From Trueperella pyogenes (GTDB taxonomy: Bacteria > Actinomycetota > Actinomycetes > Actinomycetales > Actinomycetaceae), in the NCBI RefSeq assembly GCF_900460345.1, contig NZ_UHHW01000002.1:1426001-1490000 (forward strand): a stretch of 64,000 bases of DNA, written 5' to 3'. Each line of letters begins with the position of its first letter. Within the stretch, counting starts at the first letter, position 1. This document shows positions 16,572 to 26,616 of this stretch, piece by piece. The translations under genes were made by a program, and so were the position numbers. The notes below the pieces were generated by a model. It made no database searches, was not told the DNA's origin, and was given only the letters and a program-made list of their open reading frames with translations.

Positions 16572-18662
16572 TTAGCCCTTGACGACCATGCCGGCATCCA
16601 TGATACCCACAAGGTTGGTGATCTGCTCGTCTCGGTTGCGGCCAAGTGAGCTGGGGACGATGGTGTTGGTCAGCGAAATACCGTCGAGTGCGTCGTTGTA
16701 GTCCAGCTTGCCTACAGAGAGCATCGAGGCGAGCATGCCGTGCGTATCGGCACCGTTTTCCGGGTTCGCGCCCGGCGCAAACGGGGTGCCGGCGCGGTGC
16801 CCCGACGGGAAGTTGCCGGTGTTCTTGCCGTAGACCACGTTAGAGGTGATCGTCAGCACCGACTGGGTCGGGATCGCGTTGCGGTACATCGGGATCGCCT
16901 TGATCTTACTCATGACGGTGTGAACGATCGTCGCGGCGATTTCGTCCGCGCGGTCGTCGTCGTTTCCGTAACGTGGGAAGTCGCCCTCGGTACGGTAGTC
17001 GATGATGAGGCCGGTCTCGTCACGCACTGGGTAGACCTTGGCGTACTTGATCGCGGACAGCGAATCAGCCACGATCGACAACCCGGCGATGCCACAACCC
17101 ATCGTGCGGACGATGTCGGTGTCGTGGAGAGCCATCTCAAGGGCCTCGTAGGCGTACTTGTCGTGGCTCCAGTGGATGATGTTGAGAGCCTCAACGTAGG
17201 TCTCGACAACCCAGGTGAGCATGTCCTCGTACTTTTCCCACACCTCATCGAAGTCGAGCGGCCCCTCGCCCTCGATCGGATCGTAGCCGGTGACGATCTG
17301 CTTGCCGGTCATCTCGTCGCGACCGCCGTTCATCGCATACAGAAGCGACTTGGCCGCATTGACGCGGGCGCCAAAGAACTGCATCTGCTTGCCTACGCGC
17401 ATCGGCGACACGCAGCAGGCGATGGCGGCGTCGTCACCCCAATGGCCGCAGATCTGCCGATCGGCCTCGTACTGGATCGACGACGTCTCGATGGAGACCT
17501 CAGCGCAGAAGCGCTTGTAGCCATCCGGGAGCTTCTCCGACCAGAAGATCGTAATGTTCGGCTCCGGAGCAGGGCCGAGGTTCATGAGGGTCTGCAGCAG
17601 ACGGAAGGAGGTCTTGGTGACGAGGGTGCGACCGTCGTCGCCAAAACCGGCGTCGGACCAGGTGGCCCAGTAGGGATCTCCAGAGAAGATCTGGTCGTAA
17701 GCCTCGGTACGCAAGAAGCGCACGATACGCAGCTTGATCACGAGCGAGTCGATGATCTCCTGAGCGCCGCGCTCGTCGAGGATGCCACGCGCAAAATCGC
17801 GCTCAAAGTAGATGTCGAAAAAGCCGGAGACACGGCCGAAGGACATCGCGGCACCGTCCTGGGACTTAATCGCACCGAGGTAGCCGAAGTACGTCCACTG
17901 CACAGCCTCCTGGGCGGTGTCGGCAGGGCGGGAGATGTCAAAACCGTAAGAGGCCGCCATCTTCTTCAGCTTCTCAAGAGCGTGGATCTGCTCGGAGATC
18001 TCCTCTTGATCGCGCGCCCAATCCTGCGAGAAAGGCTCGTTCGCGCGTGCCAGCTTGTCGGCCTGCTTTTCAGCGATCAGGCGATCCACACCGTACAGAG
18101 CCACGCGGCGGTAGTCACCGATGATACGGCCACGGCCGTAGGCATCCGGCAGGCCCGTGATGATGTGGGAAGAACGGGCAGCGCGGATGCGCGGGGTGTA
18201 GACATCGAAGACACCCTGGTTGTGGGTCTTGCGGTAACGGGTAAAGATCTCCTTGACCTCAGGGTTAACCTCAAGACCAGCTTCGTGGATCGCCGTCTCA
18301 ACCATGCGCCAACCGCCAAACGGCATCATGGCGCGCTTGCACGGGGTGTCGGTCTGCAGACCGACGATCACGTCGTCGTTGTCAGAAATGTAGCCCGGGG
18401 CGAACGCGTCGATGTCTGCGGGGGTGTCGGTATCGACGTCGTAGACACGCTTTTCACGCTCGACCGAGAGGAAATTCTTGTCGAGTTCTTCCCACAGGCC
18501 GAGAGTTTTCTCCGTAGGCCCGGACAAGAACTCCTTATCCCCTTCGTAGGGGGTGTAGTTCTGCTGGATGAAGTCGCGCACGTCAATAGTTGACTGCCAC
18601 ACGCCTTCCTTGAAACCTTGCCACTGCGTCGTGTCGTTGACCGAACCAGATTCGTTTGTCAC
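16572..18662 (-). CDS. pflB: Pyruvate formate-lyase catalytic subunit lacking the glycyl-radical domain
   Basis: Formate C-acetyltransferase: pyruvate plus CoA to acetyl-CoA plus formate in anaerobic sugar fermentation. The 696 residues align with E. coli PflB from near its start to DGISLTNTIVPSSLGRN and NLVGIMDAG, including the catalytic pair Cys416-Cys417 in AIACCVSPM. The protein stops there, about 60 residues before the usual end, so the RVSGYAV glycyl-radical loop is missing; the next gene supplies it. The start is GTG with AAGGAG 8 nt upstream. It is first in the operon large subunit - radical subunit - activase. The two-subunit enzyme is inferred from sequence and gene order. Confidence 0.93.
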   Translation of the reverse strand: MTNESGSVNDTTQWQGFKEGVWQSTIDVRDFIQQNYTPYEGDKEFLSGPTEKTLGLWEELDKNFLSVEREKRVYDVDTDTPADIDAFAPGYISDNDDVIVGLQTDTPCKRAMMPFGGWRMVETAIHEAGLEVNPEVKEIFTRYRKTHNQGVFDVYTPRIRAARSSHIITGLPDAYGRGRIIGDYRRVALYGVDRLIAEKQADKLARANEPFSQDWARDQEEISEQIHALEKLKKMAASYGFDISRPADTAQEAVQWTYFGYLGAIKSQDGAAMSFGRVSGFFDIYFERDFARGILDERGAQEIIDSLVIKLRIVRFLRTEAYDQIFSGDPYWATWSDAGFGDDGRTLVTKTSFRLLQTLMNLGPAPEPNITIFWSEKLPDGYKRFCAEVSIETSSIQYEADRQICGHWGDDAAIACCVSPMRVGKQMQFFGARVNAAKSLLYAMNGGRDEMTGKQIVTGYDPIEGEGPLDFDEVWEKYEDMLTWVVETYVEALNIIHWSHDKYAYEALEMALHDTDIVRTMGCGIAGLSIVADSLSAIKYAKVYPVRDETGLIIDYRTEGDFPRYGNDDDRADEIAATIVHTVMSKIKAIPMYRNAIPTQSVLTITSNVVYGKNTGNFPSGHRAGTPFAPGANPENGADTHGMLASMLSVGKLDYNDALDGISLTNTIVPSSLGRNRDEQITNLVGIMDAGMVVKG

Positions 18663-18734
18663 GCCTGTTTCTCCTTAGGTCGGATCCTTCACCTCTAAGT
18701 CTATGGAACTCCTCCATTCTTCGCTGCGATGGGG

Positions 18735-18763
18735 AGATAACTCACACAGGACATAACGGACAA
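18735..18763 (-). promoter_or_regulatory. Candidate pfl operon promoter
   Basis: On the minus strand, TTGTCC (18758-18763) and TTATCT (18735-18740) are separated by 17 bp, a fair sigma-70-type promoter about 70 bp before the pflB start. I see no obvious FNR/CRP-like or Rex-like site in it. The rest of the 350-bp gap between pflB and ilvE (18663-19012) holds nothing else I can support. Confidence 0.35.
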
Positions 18764-19012
18764 TACGCACATCTATGCAGGCGCAAAAAACAGCGACAAC
18801 TACACCTAGGACCGAAGACCCTGCTCCTCCGCGCTCTTAGCGAGCGGATACACAGCAAGACCTGGTGTTTGATGCCTTACTGGGCCGCCGGGGCCGCAAC
18901 GGACTATTAGGACTTATTCCGTGTTTGCCCCTGAAAGAGGAATCGATCGCAGCTTTCGAGAGCGGCATACAGCGCCGACAGCCCCCGCAGCCATAAGATT
19001 CATATTGAACAC

Positions 19013-20155
19013 TTATGCGTCGGCAATCTGGTAAAGCCACCCAAAGCGATCCTCCCGGCGGCCAAGCTGAATCGCGGTCAGTTCCTCGTATATCGCAGCG
19101 GTCTTCTCCCCCACGGGCACCCGGATATCGAAGTCATGTGACGCCAATCTGCCGATCGGGGTCACGACGGCGGCCGTACCACAGGCGAACATCTCGACCA
19201 CGTCACCCGCAGCGACGCCCTCCACGACGGAGCGCAGCGAAATCGACTCCTCGCGAACGGCTGTCCCCTCCGACTCAAGGAGCTGCAAGATCGAAGAACG
19301 CGTGCCGCCAGGCAGAATGTTGCCCGTCAGCTTCGGGGTCTGCACCGACCCATCGGCCATGATGATAAAGACGTTCATACCGCCCAGCTCATCGATGTTG
19401 GTGTTAGTGGCGGCATCCAAGAAGAGAACCTCGTCGTAGCCGGCGTCGTGTGCCTTGACCTTAGGAAGGAGCGAGGCGGCGTAGTTCCCGCCGGTCTTGA
19501 CGTCGCCCATTCCGCCTGGACCCGCGCGATGATAGTCGCGATCCACCCAGACGTTGATCGGTTCTAGGCCATTGGGGAAGTAGGCTCCCGATGGCGAAGC
19601 GATCACCACGTACTCATAGCGCGCAGCCGCACGCACGCCCAGAAACGCCTCGGAGGCGAACACGAACGGGCGCAAGTAAAGCGAACTTCCGGGGGCTGCG
19701 GGCACCCAGCGGGCGTCGGCGCGCACGAGGTCCACAACCGACGCCACAAAGTCGGCCACCGGGATCTGCGGGATCGCCAGGCGTCGGCAAGACATGTTCA
19801 TCCGCGCGGCGTTATACGTGGGGCGGAAGGTCCAGATCGAACCGTCGTCGTGCCGATAGGCTTTCATCCCCTCGAAGGCCTCTTGACCGTAGTGGAGCAC
19901 GGCCCCAGCGGGGTCGAGGGTGAGCGGGCCGTAAGACACGATCTCTTTGTCGTGCCAGCCCTCGTCTGCGGTCCATGTCGCGCGAGCCATGTAGTCCGAA
20001 AAGTCCGTGCCAAATCCCAGATTAGACATGACGCGCTCGTACTCGTCTTGCGTGGCTGGCGCGGCGTGAGGCCGCAGGGCAAACGTACCTGCAAGCTCGT
20101 TGGCGTTCGGGATCGGCTGGGCCGAAAGTTTTTCGAGTTCCGTGGGCTGACGCAT
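19013..20155 (-). CDS. ilvE: Branched-chain amino acid aminotransferase
   Basis: Class IV PLP aminotransferase that interconverts Leu, Ile and Val with their 2-oxo acids, the last step of the pathway begun by ilvBN, ilvC and ilvD in this window. 380 residues, typical of the actinobacterial/mitochondrial-type enzyme. The PLP lysine is Lys220 in DVKTGGNYAAS; the family patterns YGQEAFEGMKAYR, LYLRPF and the phosphate-binding NILPGGTRSSIL are present. The ATG follows AGGAAGGAAG. It stands alone, not in the ilvBNC operon. Confidence 0.95.
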   Translation of the reverse strand: MRQPTELEKLSAQPIPNANELAGTFALRPHAAPATQDEYERVMSNLGFGTDFSDYMARATWTADEGWHDKEIVSYGPLTLDPAGAVLHYGQEAFEGMKAYRHDDGSIWTFRPTYNAARMNMSCRRLAIPQIPVADFVASVVDLVRADARWVPAAPGSSLYLRPFVFASEAFLGVRAAARYEYVVIASPSGAYFPNGLEPINVWVDRDYHRAGPGGMGDVKTGGNYAASLLPKVKAHDAGYDEVLFLDAATNTNIDELGGMNVFIIMADGSVQTPKLTGNILPGGTRSSILQLLESEGTAVREESISLRSVVEGVAAGDVVEMFACGTAAVVTPIGRLASHDFDIRVPVGEKTAAIYEELTAIQLGRREDRFGWLYQIADA

Positions 20156-20169
20156 GATCTTCCTTCCTA

Positions 20170-20574
20170 GGTGCAGCTAGTCTACCGCTCGAAGAGTGTG
20201 ACGATCGCATCACAGATGTCCTCCTGCGTGTGCCCGCGGCCGCGGCATCAATGTGAGCGACCGTGTCCGTGGCGACGGCAGTGCACACCTTCTCCCCTCT
20301 TCCGGCACACCTGAGCCTGGGCACCCACACGCTCGACCCCATATCGGGTGTTTACTGAAACCTCATACCGGGTGTTCGCCGAAACCTTGTTGGCAAGCTC
20401 ATGCGAGATACCCTCCCGAGGAGTACCGCCGTTGCCAGCGCAGAGGAGGATGGCATCTTTGCTCTTGATGTTGGCCAGCTCAGCGTCGGTGATGGCCTCA
20501 TCCGTGCGGTGATATTGGGTCAGTAAACTGGTCACCACTGATAAGGGATGCGTCCTGGGAATAGCTTCAAGCAC
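20170..20574 (-). pseudogene. Decayed coding remnant of unknown origin
   Basis: The 790-bp gap 20156-20944 holds no intact gene. On the minus strand, 20248-20574 is open (108 codons), begins in protein-like composition (TDEAITDAELANIKSKDAI, then AGNGGTPREG) and then turns into low-quality Arg/His-rich sequence. After a stop, the same frame resumes as HTQEDICDAIVTLFER at about 20170-20220, which looks like the C-terminal helix of a small kinase. I cannot name either piece. It is best read as eroded coding DNA, joined on its upstream side to the dispersed repeat at 20578. Confidence 0.3.
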
Positions 20575-20577
20575 GGC

Positions 20578-20660
20578 ATCCCGACAGTTCTTTTAAAAAT
20601 ACGGTCCACCTGCCGGCAGTTCTTTTGAATATACCGGCTGCCGATCGATATATCGGCCTG
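20578..20660. repeat. Dispersed degenerate repeat, copy 1
   Basis: Two tandem-like units: GACAGTTCTTTTAAAAAT at 20583-20600 and GGCAGTTCTTTTGAATAT at 20615-20632, followed by a CCGAT...ATCGG palindrome at 20641-20656 and GGCCTGGG. The same arrangement, diverged, recurs at 40489-40580, about 20 kb away. No open reading frame spans it. It may be the ends of a lost mobile element. From 20660 to 20889 I see nothing else of note. Confidence 0.5.
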
Positions 20661-20889
20661 GGCGGCCTCAGATTCAGAGTTTGCGTCGGAGCAGCCGGGA
20701 AAGTGTGATGACCGTCCGCCTGTTCGTGGCCTAACTAAATGTGTGCGTGGCTAAATACAGCTGTGCGTATTGACGGCCGGATGCACCAACACACAGATTT
20801 TTAGGTACTGACGAGCGTCGGCAGGTACGGAAAACGGGCGTATAGGCGGCTAAGAGCTTGGCCATGGCACGTGGTTTCATTCCAAAAGG

Positions 20890-20931
20890 CCGGAGGGTGG
20901 GTAACTGCGCGTACAGTTACCCACCCTCCGG
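20890..20931 (-). terminator. Strong hairpin terminator of the coiled-coil surface protein gene
   Basis: Perfect 18-bp stem (CCGGAGGGTGGGTAACTG and its complement) with a 6-nt loop, lying 13 bp after the stop codon at 20945. Read on the minus strand, it is followed by CTTTTGG, a short U-run. It is a convincing intrinsic terminator. Confidence 0.8.
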
Positions 20932-20944
20932 CTCCTAGTGAATC

Positions 20945-23222
20945 TTAGGCACCGCGGCGGTGGCGTGCGGTGTAGCGTGAGGCGCCGAATAGGCCAGCGC
21001 CTCCGAGTAGGGCAAGGATGGAAGCTGTCATCATGCCGTCAGTGGAAGCACCCGTGTAGGCGAGTGCAGCCTTCTTGGGTGCATCAGCCTGTGCAACGAC
21101 CGGAGCCTTGTCTGGAGCAGGCTTGACCACCTCGGGCTTGACCACCTCGGGCTTGGCTACTTCAGGCTTGGCTACTTCAGGTGCGGGCTTTGGAGCTTCT
21201 GGCTGTGGCATCGGCGGCACGATGGGGGCGCATTCTGGCAGCCCGGAGGCCACCTCGTAAGCAACGCGCTTGGCATCGAGATCTTTTCGAGCCGCACCAA
21301 CAGCCTTGTCCAGATCGGCAAACTCACGCCCAGCATCATCGGCAGCATGACGAGCAGCATCAAGCTTAAGCGCGGCCTCAGCGTGCTCTGCTTTAGCCTG
21401 CTCAAGTGACTTCTGTGCGGCGTCGAACTTCTCTGAGGTCTTAGCCAAGATGCCCTCAAAGTGCGCAAAGCCCTCCTTCGCATCAGCCAGATCCTTCTTG
21501 GCTGCACTCGCCGCATCAGTGGCGGCAGCGAGAGCCTTATCTGCGGCCTCGGCATCCTTCTTGGCATCTTTAAATTCGGCCTTCCGGTCGGCTAGAGCCT
21601 TCTCCGCAGCCTCCAGGCTATCCAAGGCCTTGGCCAAGACGCCCTCGAAGTGGGCAAAGCCCTCCTTCGCATCGGCAAAGTCCTTCTTAGCCGCGCTTGC
21701 CGCATCGGTAGCGGTGTCAAGAGCCTTACCAGCGACCTCGGCGTCCTTCTTGGCATCCGCAAGAAGCTCTGCTGCATCATTGCGTTGCTGCACCTTCGAC
21801 GCCACTTGATCGTTCGCGGCATTCAGCTTAGCTAGAAGACTAGGAATTTCCGCTTCGGCCTTCGAATGAGCCTCAGCTGCAGCTTTTGCCTCCGCTATAG
21901 CGTCTTCAAGTGACTTTTGTGCGTTAGTAAAATCAGACTCGACCTGCTCAAATTCCTTGAAGAAACTCTTCGCCTTGGCAATGGTTTCTCGAGCCTGATC
22001 CGGCTTGGCATCATACAGCTTCTGGAGAGCATCCCCGTGTGCCTTACGAGTTTCCTCAGCCTTCTGCTTAAGCTCTTCTAGATGTTGCTTAGCAGCGGGA
22101 ACTTTCTTATCTAGCTCATCTAGCTTCTTGAGCGCCTCGGCCACCTCTGGCGTCGGTTTTTTAAATTTATCTTCCGGCTTTAGCTCGTCGAAAGCCTTTG
22201 TTGCAGCAGCTTTAGCCTCTTCGAGTGACTTTTCTGCATTATCAACGTCATCCTCGGCCTGCGCCAAGTCCTTATAGAACTGCTTCGCCTCAGCAATGGT
22301 CTTCTGAGCCTGCTCGGCCTCATACAACCTCTGCTTAGCATCCCCATAGTCGTTACGGGTTTTCTCTACCTTCTGTTTAAGCTCTTCTACACGCTGCTCA
22401 GCGTCAGCAAGCTCCTGCGCCTTTGTCACTGCGTTGTTGTGTGCAGCGTTCTTCTTAGCCAACAGATCCTTTACAGTTGCATCGGCGTCCAAGTAGGCCT
22501 TAGTTGCGCCTTTCGCCTGAGCCTGGGCATCTTCGAGTGCCTTCTGCGCAGCGTCGAACTTATCGGAGGCCTTGGCCAAGATCCCTTCGAAGTGCTCAAA
22601 GCCGCCCTTCGCATCCGCAAGATCCTTCTCAGCCGAACTCAACGCATCAGCGGCAGCAGCGAGAGCCTTATCGGCAAGCTCGGCGTCCTTCTTGGCATCC
22701 TTAAATTCAGCCTTCCGCTCGGCCAGAGCTTTCTCCGCAGCCTCCACACCGTCCAAGGCCTTGGCCAAGATCCCTTCGAAGTGCTCAAAGCCGCCCTTCG
22801 CATCCGCAAGATCCTTCTCAGCCGAACTCAACGCATCAGCGGCAGCAGCGAGAGCCTTATCAGCAACCTCAGCATCTTTCTTCGCATCGGCCAGCTCGGC
22901 CTTGACAGCAGCGAGAGCCTTTTCGGCGGCAACAACTTTGTTGCCGGCACCTAGGTCGGCCTTGACGGCATCGGCCAGCTTGGCCTGTGCATCGGCCAGG
23001 GCTTTTTGCAGTTCAGGAAGCTTTGCCTCAGTTGCGGCCAGACGATCCTTGGCCGCCTCGAGTGCAGCTTTTGCGGCTGCGACCTGGGTTTCTTTATCCT
23101 TTATCGAAATACACTTGGGCTGCTCCCCCCCCCCCGCGGGGCGCGGCGTTGGCAACAGCTGTACCGCTAGCAGAAACGACGAGCGCGGCCGCCGCTATGC
23201 CTGCGAATGTACGTGTGGACAT
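20945..23222 (-). CDS. Sortase-anchored coiled-coil surface protein, out of frame at a poly-G tract
   Basis: From the ATG at 23222, after GGAGGAG, the first 29 codons encode a signal peptide (MSTRTFAGIAAAALVVSA..., AVANAAPR). They run into a G11 tract at 23125-23135 and stop after 42 residues. One base away in frame, the sequence continues as about 730 residues of almost pure Ala/Lys/Glu/Asp coiled coil, ending with a Pro-rich stretch, a LAYTG sortase motif, a hydrophobic helix and RYTARHRRGA. Ten or thirteen Gs would join both parts into a protein of about 758 residues. The rod contains four copies of a unit with FEHFEGILAKA or FAHFEGVLAKA. It is an M-protein-like, cell-wall-linked fibre of unknown ligand. 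Slipped-strand phase variation is the likely reason for the frame break; a homopolymer sequencing error is the alternative. Confidence 0.8.
23125..23135 (-). repeat. G11 homopolymer tract (candidate phase-variation switch)
   Basis: Eleven consecutive G on the coding (minus) strand, exactly between signal peptide and mature protein of the LAYTG protein. The two frames match when the tract length is 1 modulo 3 (7, 10, 13), so the length given is an OFF state that yields a 42-residue peptide. The gap from 23223 to aspA (23467) holds the ribosome binding site and AT-rich promoter region but no distinct operator. Confidence 0.8.
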
Positions 23223-23467
23223 ATTCTCCTCCAGAAATAGATACTAAATATCAGTCTCATGAAAGAAATGCGGCGTAACTGGCGCACTCCTCCCACCCTC
23301 AACCGAACATAGCACCACTACCTGCCAAAATCCACATACCTCACAATATTCACATAATTACTAACATCCCTCTTCGGTGTGTCGCGCACACACGTGAGGA
23401 ACCTATCAATAGATATGTGTCAATCCCTGCGGCAACCGACGTCCGCCTCGATCAGCACCACTGGCAA

Positions 23468-24901
23468 TCAGGCTTCCTCGTGGGACTCATAGATCTTGCC
23501 CATGTAGACCGGATTCATGAGATTCTCAACCGAGAGCGCGCGGTCCAGCTCGTCTTCCGAGAGCAGGCCGCGTTCCAGGACGATCTGCCTAATACCTTTA
23601 CCCGTGCGCGCGGCCTCCTTGCCGATCGCGTCGCCTTCGCCGTGGCCGATGAGGTCGTTGAGGTAGGTGACGATGCCGATTGAGTTCATCACGTACGCGC
23701 GGCACACTTCCTCGTTGACCGTTATGCCGTCGATGCAGCGCTCACGCAACGTGGATAGCGCATTCGTCAGTAAGGAAATATCTTCAAAGAGACACTGCGC
23801 GATCACCGGCTCCATGACGTTGAGCTGGAGCTGGCCGGCCTCGGAGGCCATCGTCACTGTGAAGTCGTTGCCGATCACTTTGAAACACACCTGATTGACC
23901 ACCTCGGGAATCACCGGGTTAACTTTCGCGGGCATGATCGACGAGCCGGCCTGCATCTGCGGCAGATTGATCTCGTTAAAGCCCGCCCGCGGCCCGGACG
24001 ACAGTAGGCGCAGGTCGTTGCAGATCATGGACACCTTCGTGGCGATGCGCTTAAAAGCGCTTGATATGGCCACATACGCGCCAGTGTCCGAGGTCGCTTC
24101 GATGAGGTTCGGCGCCGCGCGCACGGGCAGGCCAGTGACTTCCGCCAATCTCCCGACGACGGCCTCCTGGAACCCCTCCGGAGTATTGAGCTTCGTACCG
24201 ATCGCCGTCGCGCCGAGGTTAACCTCTAACAGCAACTCCATCTGGCGGCGCACGTTGCGCGCTTCTTCCTCCATGAGCACCGAGTACGCGGCAAACTCCT
24301 GGCCGACCGTCATCGGCACGGCGTCTTGAAGCTGGGTGCGCCCCATCTTCAGCACATGCATATGCTCCCGCGCGACCTTGTTAAAGGCGTCACGCAACCG
24401 ATCCAACTCTGTAATGAACTTTTCGCACATGCAATACAACGCGATACGAAAACCCGTGGGGTAGGCGTCGTTCGTGGACTGGGACTTGTTAACGTGGTCG
24501 TTTGGGTGGATGACGTCGTAGTCCCCCTTCTCCTTGCCCAACGTTTCGAGCGCGAGATTTGCGATGACCTCGTTGGTATTCATGTTGACCGACGTCCCGG
24601 CACCACCTTGGAAGGCGTCCACAGGGAACTGATCCATGCAACGCCCCTCATCCAAGATAAGGTCACACGCGTTAACAATTGCCTCGGCCACAGAGGAAGA
24701 AAGTACACGCTTGTCGCGGTTCGCGAGCGCTTCGGCCTTCTTGACCATCACCATGCCCCGAATAAAGTCCGGCGTATCATTGATGGTTCGCCCAGAGATA
24801 GGAAAATTCTCAATCGCCCGCTGGGTGTGGACACCGTAGTAGACGTCGTTCGGGATCTGCCGGGGACCAAGAAGATCTTCTTCGATGCGGAATGCTAACA
24901 C
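23468..24901 (-). CDS. aspA: Aspartate ammonia-lyase
   Basis: Deaminates L-aspartate to fumarate and ammonia, feeding fumarate to anaerobic metabolism. 477 residues, usual for the family. The fumarase/aspartase signature [12 protein letters not shown] is intact, as are [14 protein letters not shown] near residue 100 and [12 protein letters not shown] near residue 135. The start is GTG, preceded by AGGAG. It appears monocistronic, between the coiled-coil protein gene and ilvC. Fumarase is excluded by the aspartase-type [11 protein letters not shown] and SQSTND segments, though only moderately. Confidence 0.93.
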   Translation of the reverse strand: MLAFRIEEDLLGPRQIPNDVYYGVHTQRAIENFPISGRTINDTPDFIRGMVMVKKAEALANRDKRVLSSSVAEAIVNACDLILDEGRCMDQFPVDAFQGGAGTSVNMNTNEVIANLALETLGKEKGDYDVIHPNDHVNKSQSTNDAYPTGFRIALYCMCEKFITELDRLRDAFNKVAREHMHVLKMGRTQLQDAVPMTVGQEFAAYSVLMEEEARNVRRQMELLLEVNLGATAIGTKLNTPEGFQEAVVGRLAEVTGLPVRAAPNLIEATSDTGAYVAISSAFKRIATKVSMICNDLRLLSSGPRAGFNEINLPQMQAGSSIMPAKVNPVIPEVVNQVCFKVIGNDFTVTMASEAGQLQLNVMEPVIAQCLFEDISLLTNALSTLRERCIDGITVNEEVCRAYVMNSIGIVTYLNDLIGHGEGDAIGKEAARTGKGIRQIVLERGLLSEDELDRALSVENLMNPVYMGKIYESHEEA

Positions 24902-24991
24902 GGATTCTCCTAGCGGTTCTTCAGTGAACTATGCCTCTATCGTATCGAGCAGCAGCCCACGATGCCCGGCCAAATCGGAATTGGCCCGCGC

Positions 24992-25025
24992 AAGAGTGAG
25001 GGTGGCCCCAGCCACCCTCACTCTT
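24992..25025 (-). terminator. Terminator after the ilvBNC operon
   Basis: 15-bp perfect stem (AAGAGTGAGGGTGGC and its complement) with a CCCA loop, 16 bp after the ilvC stop codon. The trailing U-run is short on either strand. Confidence 0.65.
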
Positions 25026-25041
25026 TACTGATAGTAATCCG

Positions 25042-26082
<1,041 letters not shown>

Positions 26083-26616
26083 TTATACTCCGCGCAGCTG
26101 CTTGCGCTCGGTTACTGCTTCTGTCATGGACCGCGCTCCGCGAGAAATAGCCACGGATCCCGACTGGACTATCTCCTTAACACCATAGGGCTCTAGCGCG
26201 TCCAAAAGCGCGGTGATCTTGCTATCCGAACCGGTGGCCTCGATCGTGACGGCGCCGGGCACGACGTCGACGATCTTCGCGCGGAAAAGCTCGACAACCT
26301 GGATTACGTTAGTGCGCGAGGTATCATCCGCCCTCACTTTAGCCAGGATAAGCTTGCGTTGGACCGCGAGATCACGCTCGAGCTCAGTTATTTTAATGAC
26401 GTTGATGAGCTTGTTGAGCTGCTTGGTAATTTGCTCAAACGCGGCCTCGTCTGTGTCAACCACGAGCGTGATGCGTGACAGCTCCGGGCGGTCCGTCGGC
26501 CCCACGGCAAGCGAGTGAATGTTAAAAGCGCGCCGCGCAAAGAGGCCTGACACGCGGGCAAGCACACCGGGCTTATTTTCAACAAGAACGGACAGGGTTC
26601 GACGTCGGCTGGTCAT
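26083..26616 (-). CDS. ilvN: Acetolactate synthase regulatory subunit
   Basis: Small subunit that confers activity and valine feedback on IlvB. 177 residues with an N-terminal ACT domain (LSVLVENKPGVLARVSGLFARR, FNIHSLAVGPT) and a C-terminal ALS_ss domain (LAKVRADD, ... GVKEIVQSGSVAISRG). Its ATG overlaps the TGA of the full ilvB frame (ATGA at 26613-26616), so its translation should be coupled to ribosomes that finish ilvB. The TAG inside ilvB would disturb this coupling. Confidence 0.94.
   Translation of the reverse strand: MTSRRRTLSVLVENKPGVLARVSGLFARRAFNIHSLAVGPTDRPELSRITLVVDTDEAAFEQITKQLNKLINVIKITELERDLAVQRKLILAKVRADDTSRTNVIQVVELFRAKIVDVVPGAVTIEATGSDSKITALLDALEPYGVKEIVQSGSVAISRGARSMTEAVTERKQLRGV

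Noticed and set aside
16740..18593. 617-codon open frame on the plus strand opposite pflB
   Set aside because: It is the exact antisense of a strongly conserved gene, its composition (Val/Asp/Arg/His-rich) is typical of reverse-strand reading in GC-rich DNA, and no ribosome site or family match is visible.
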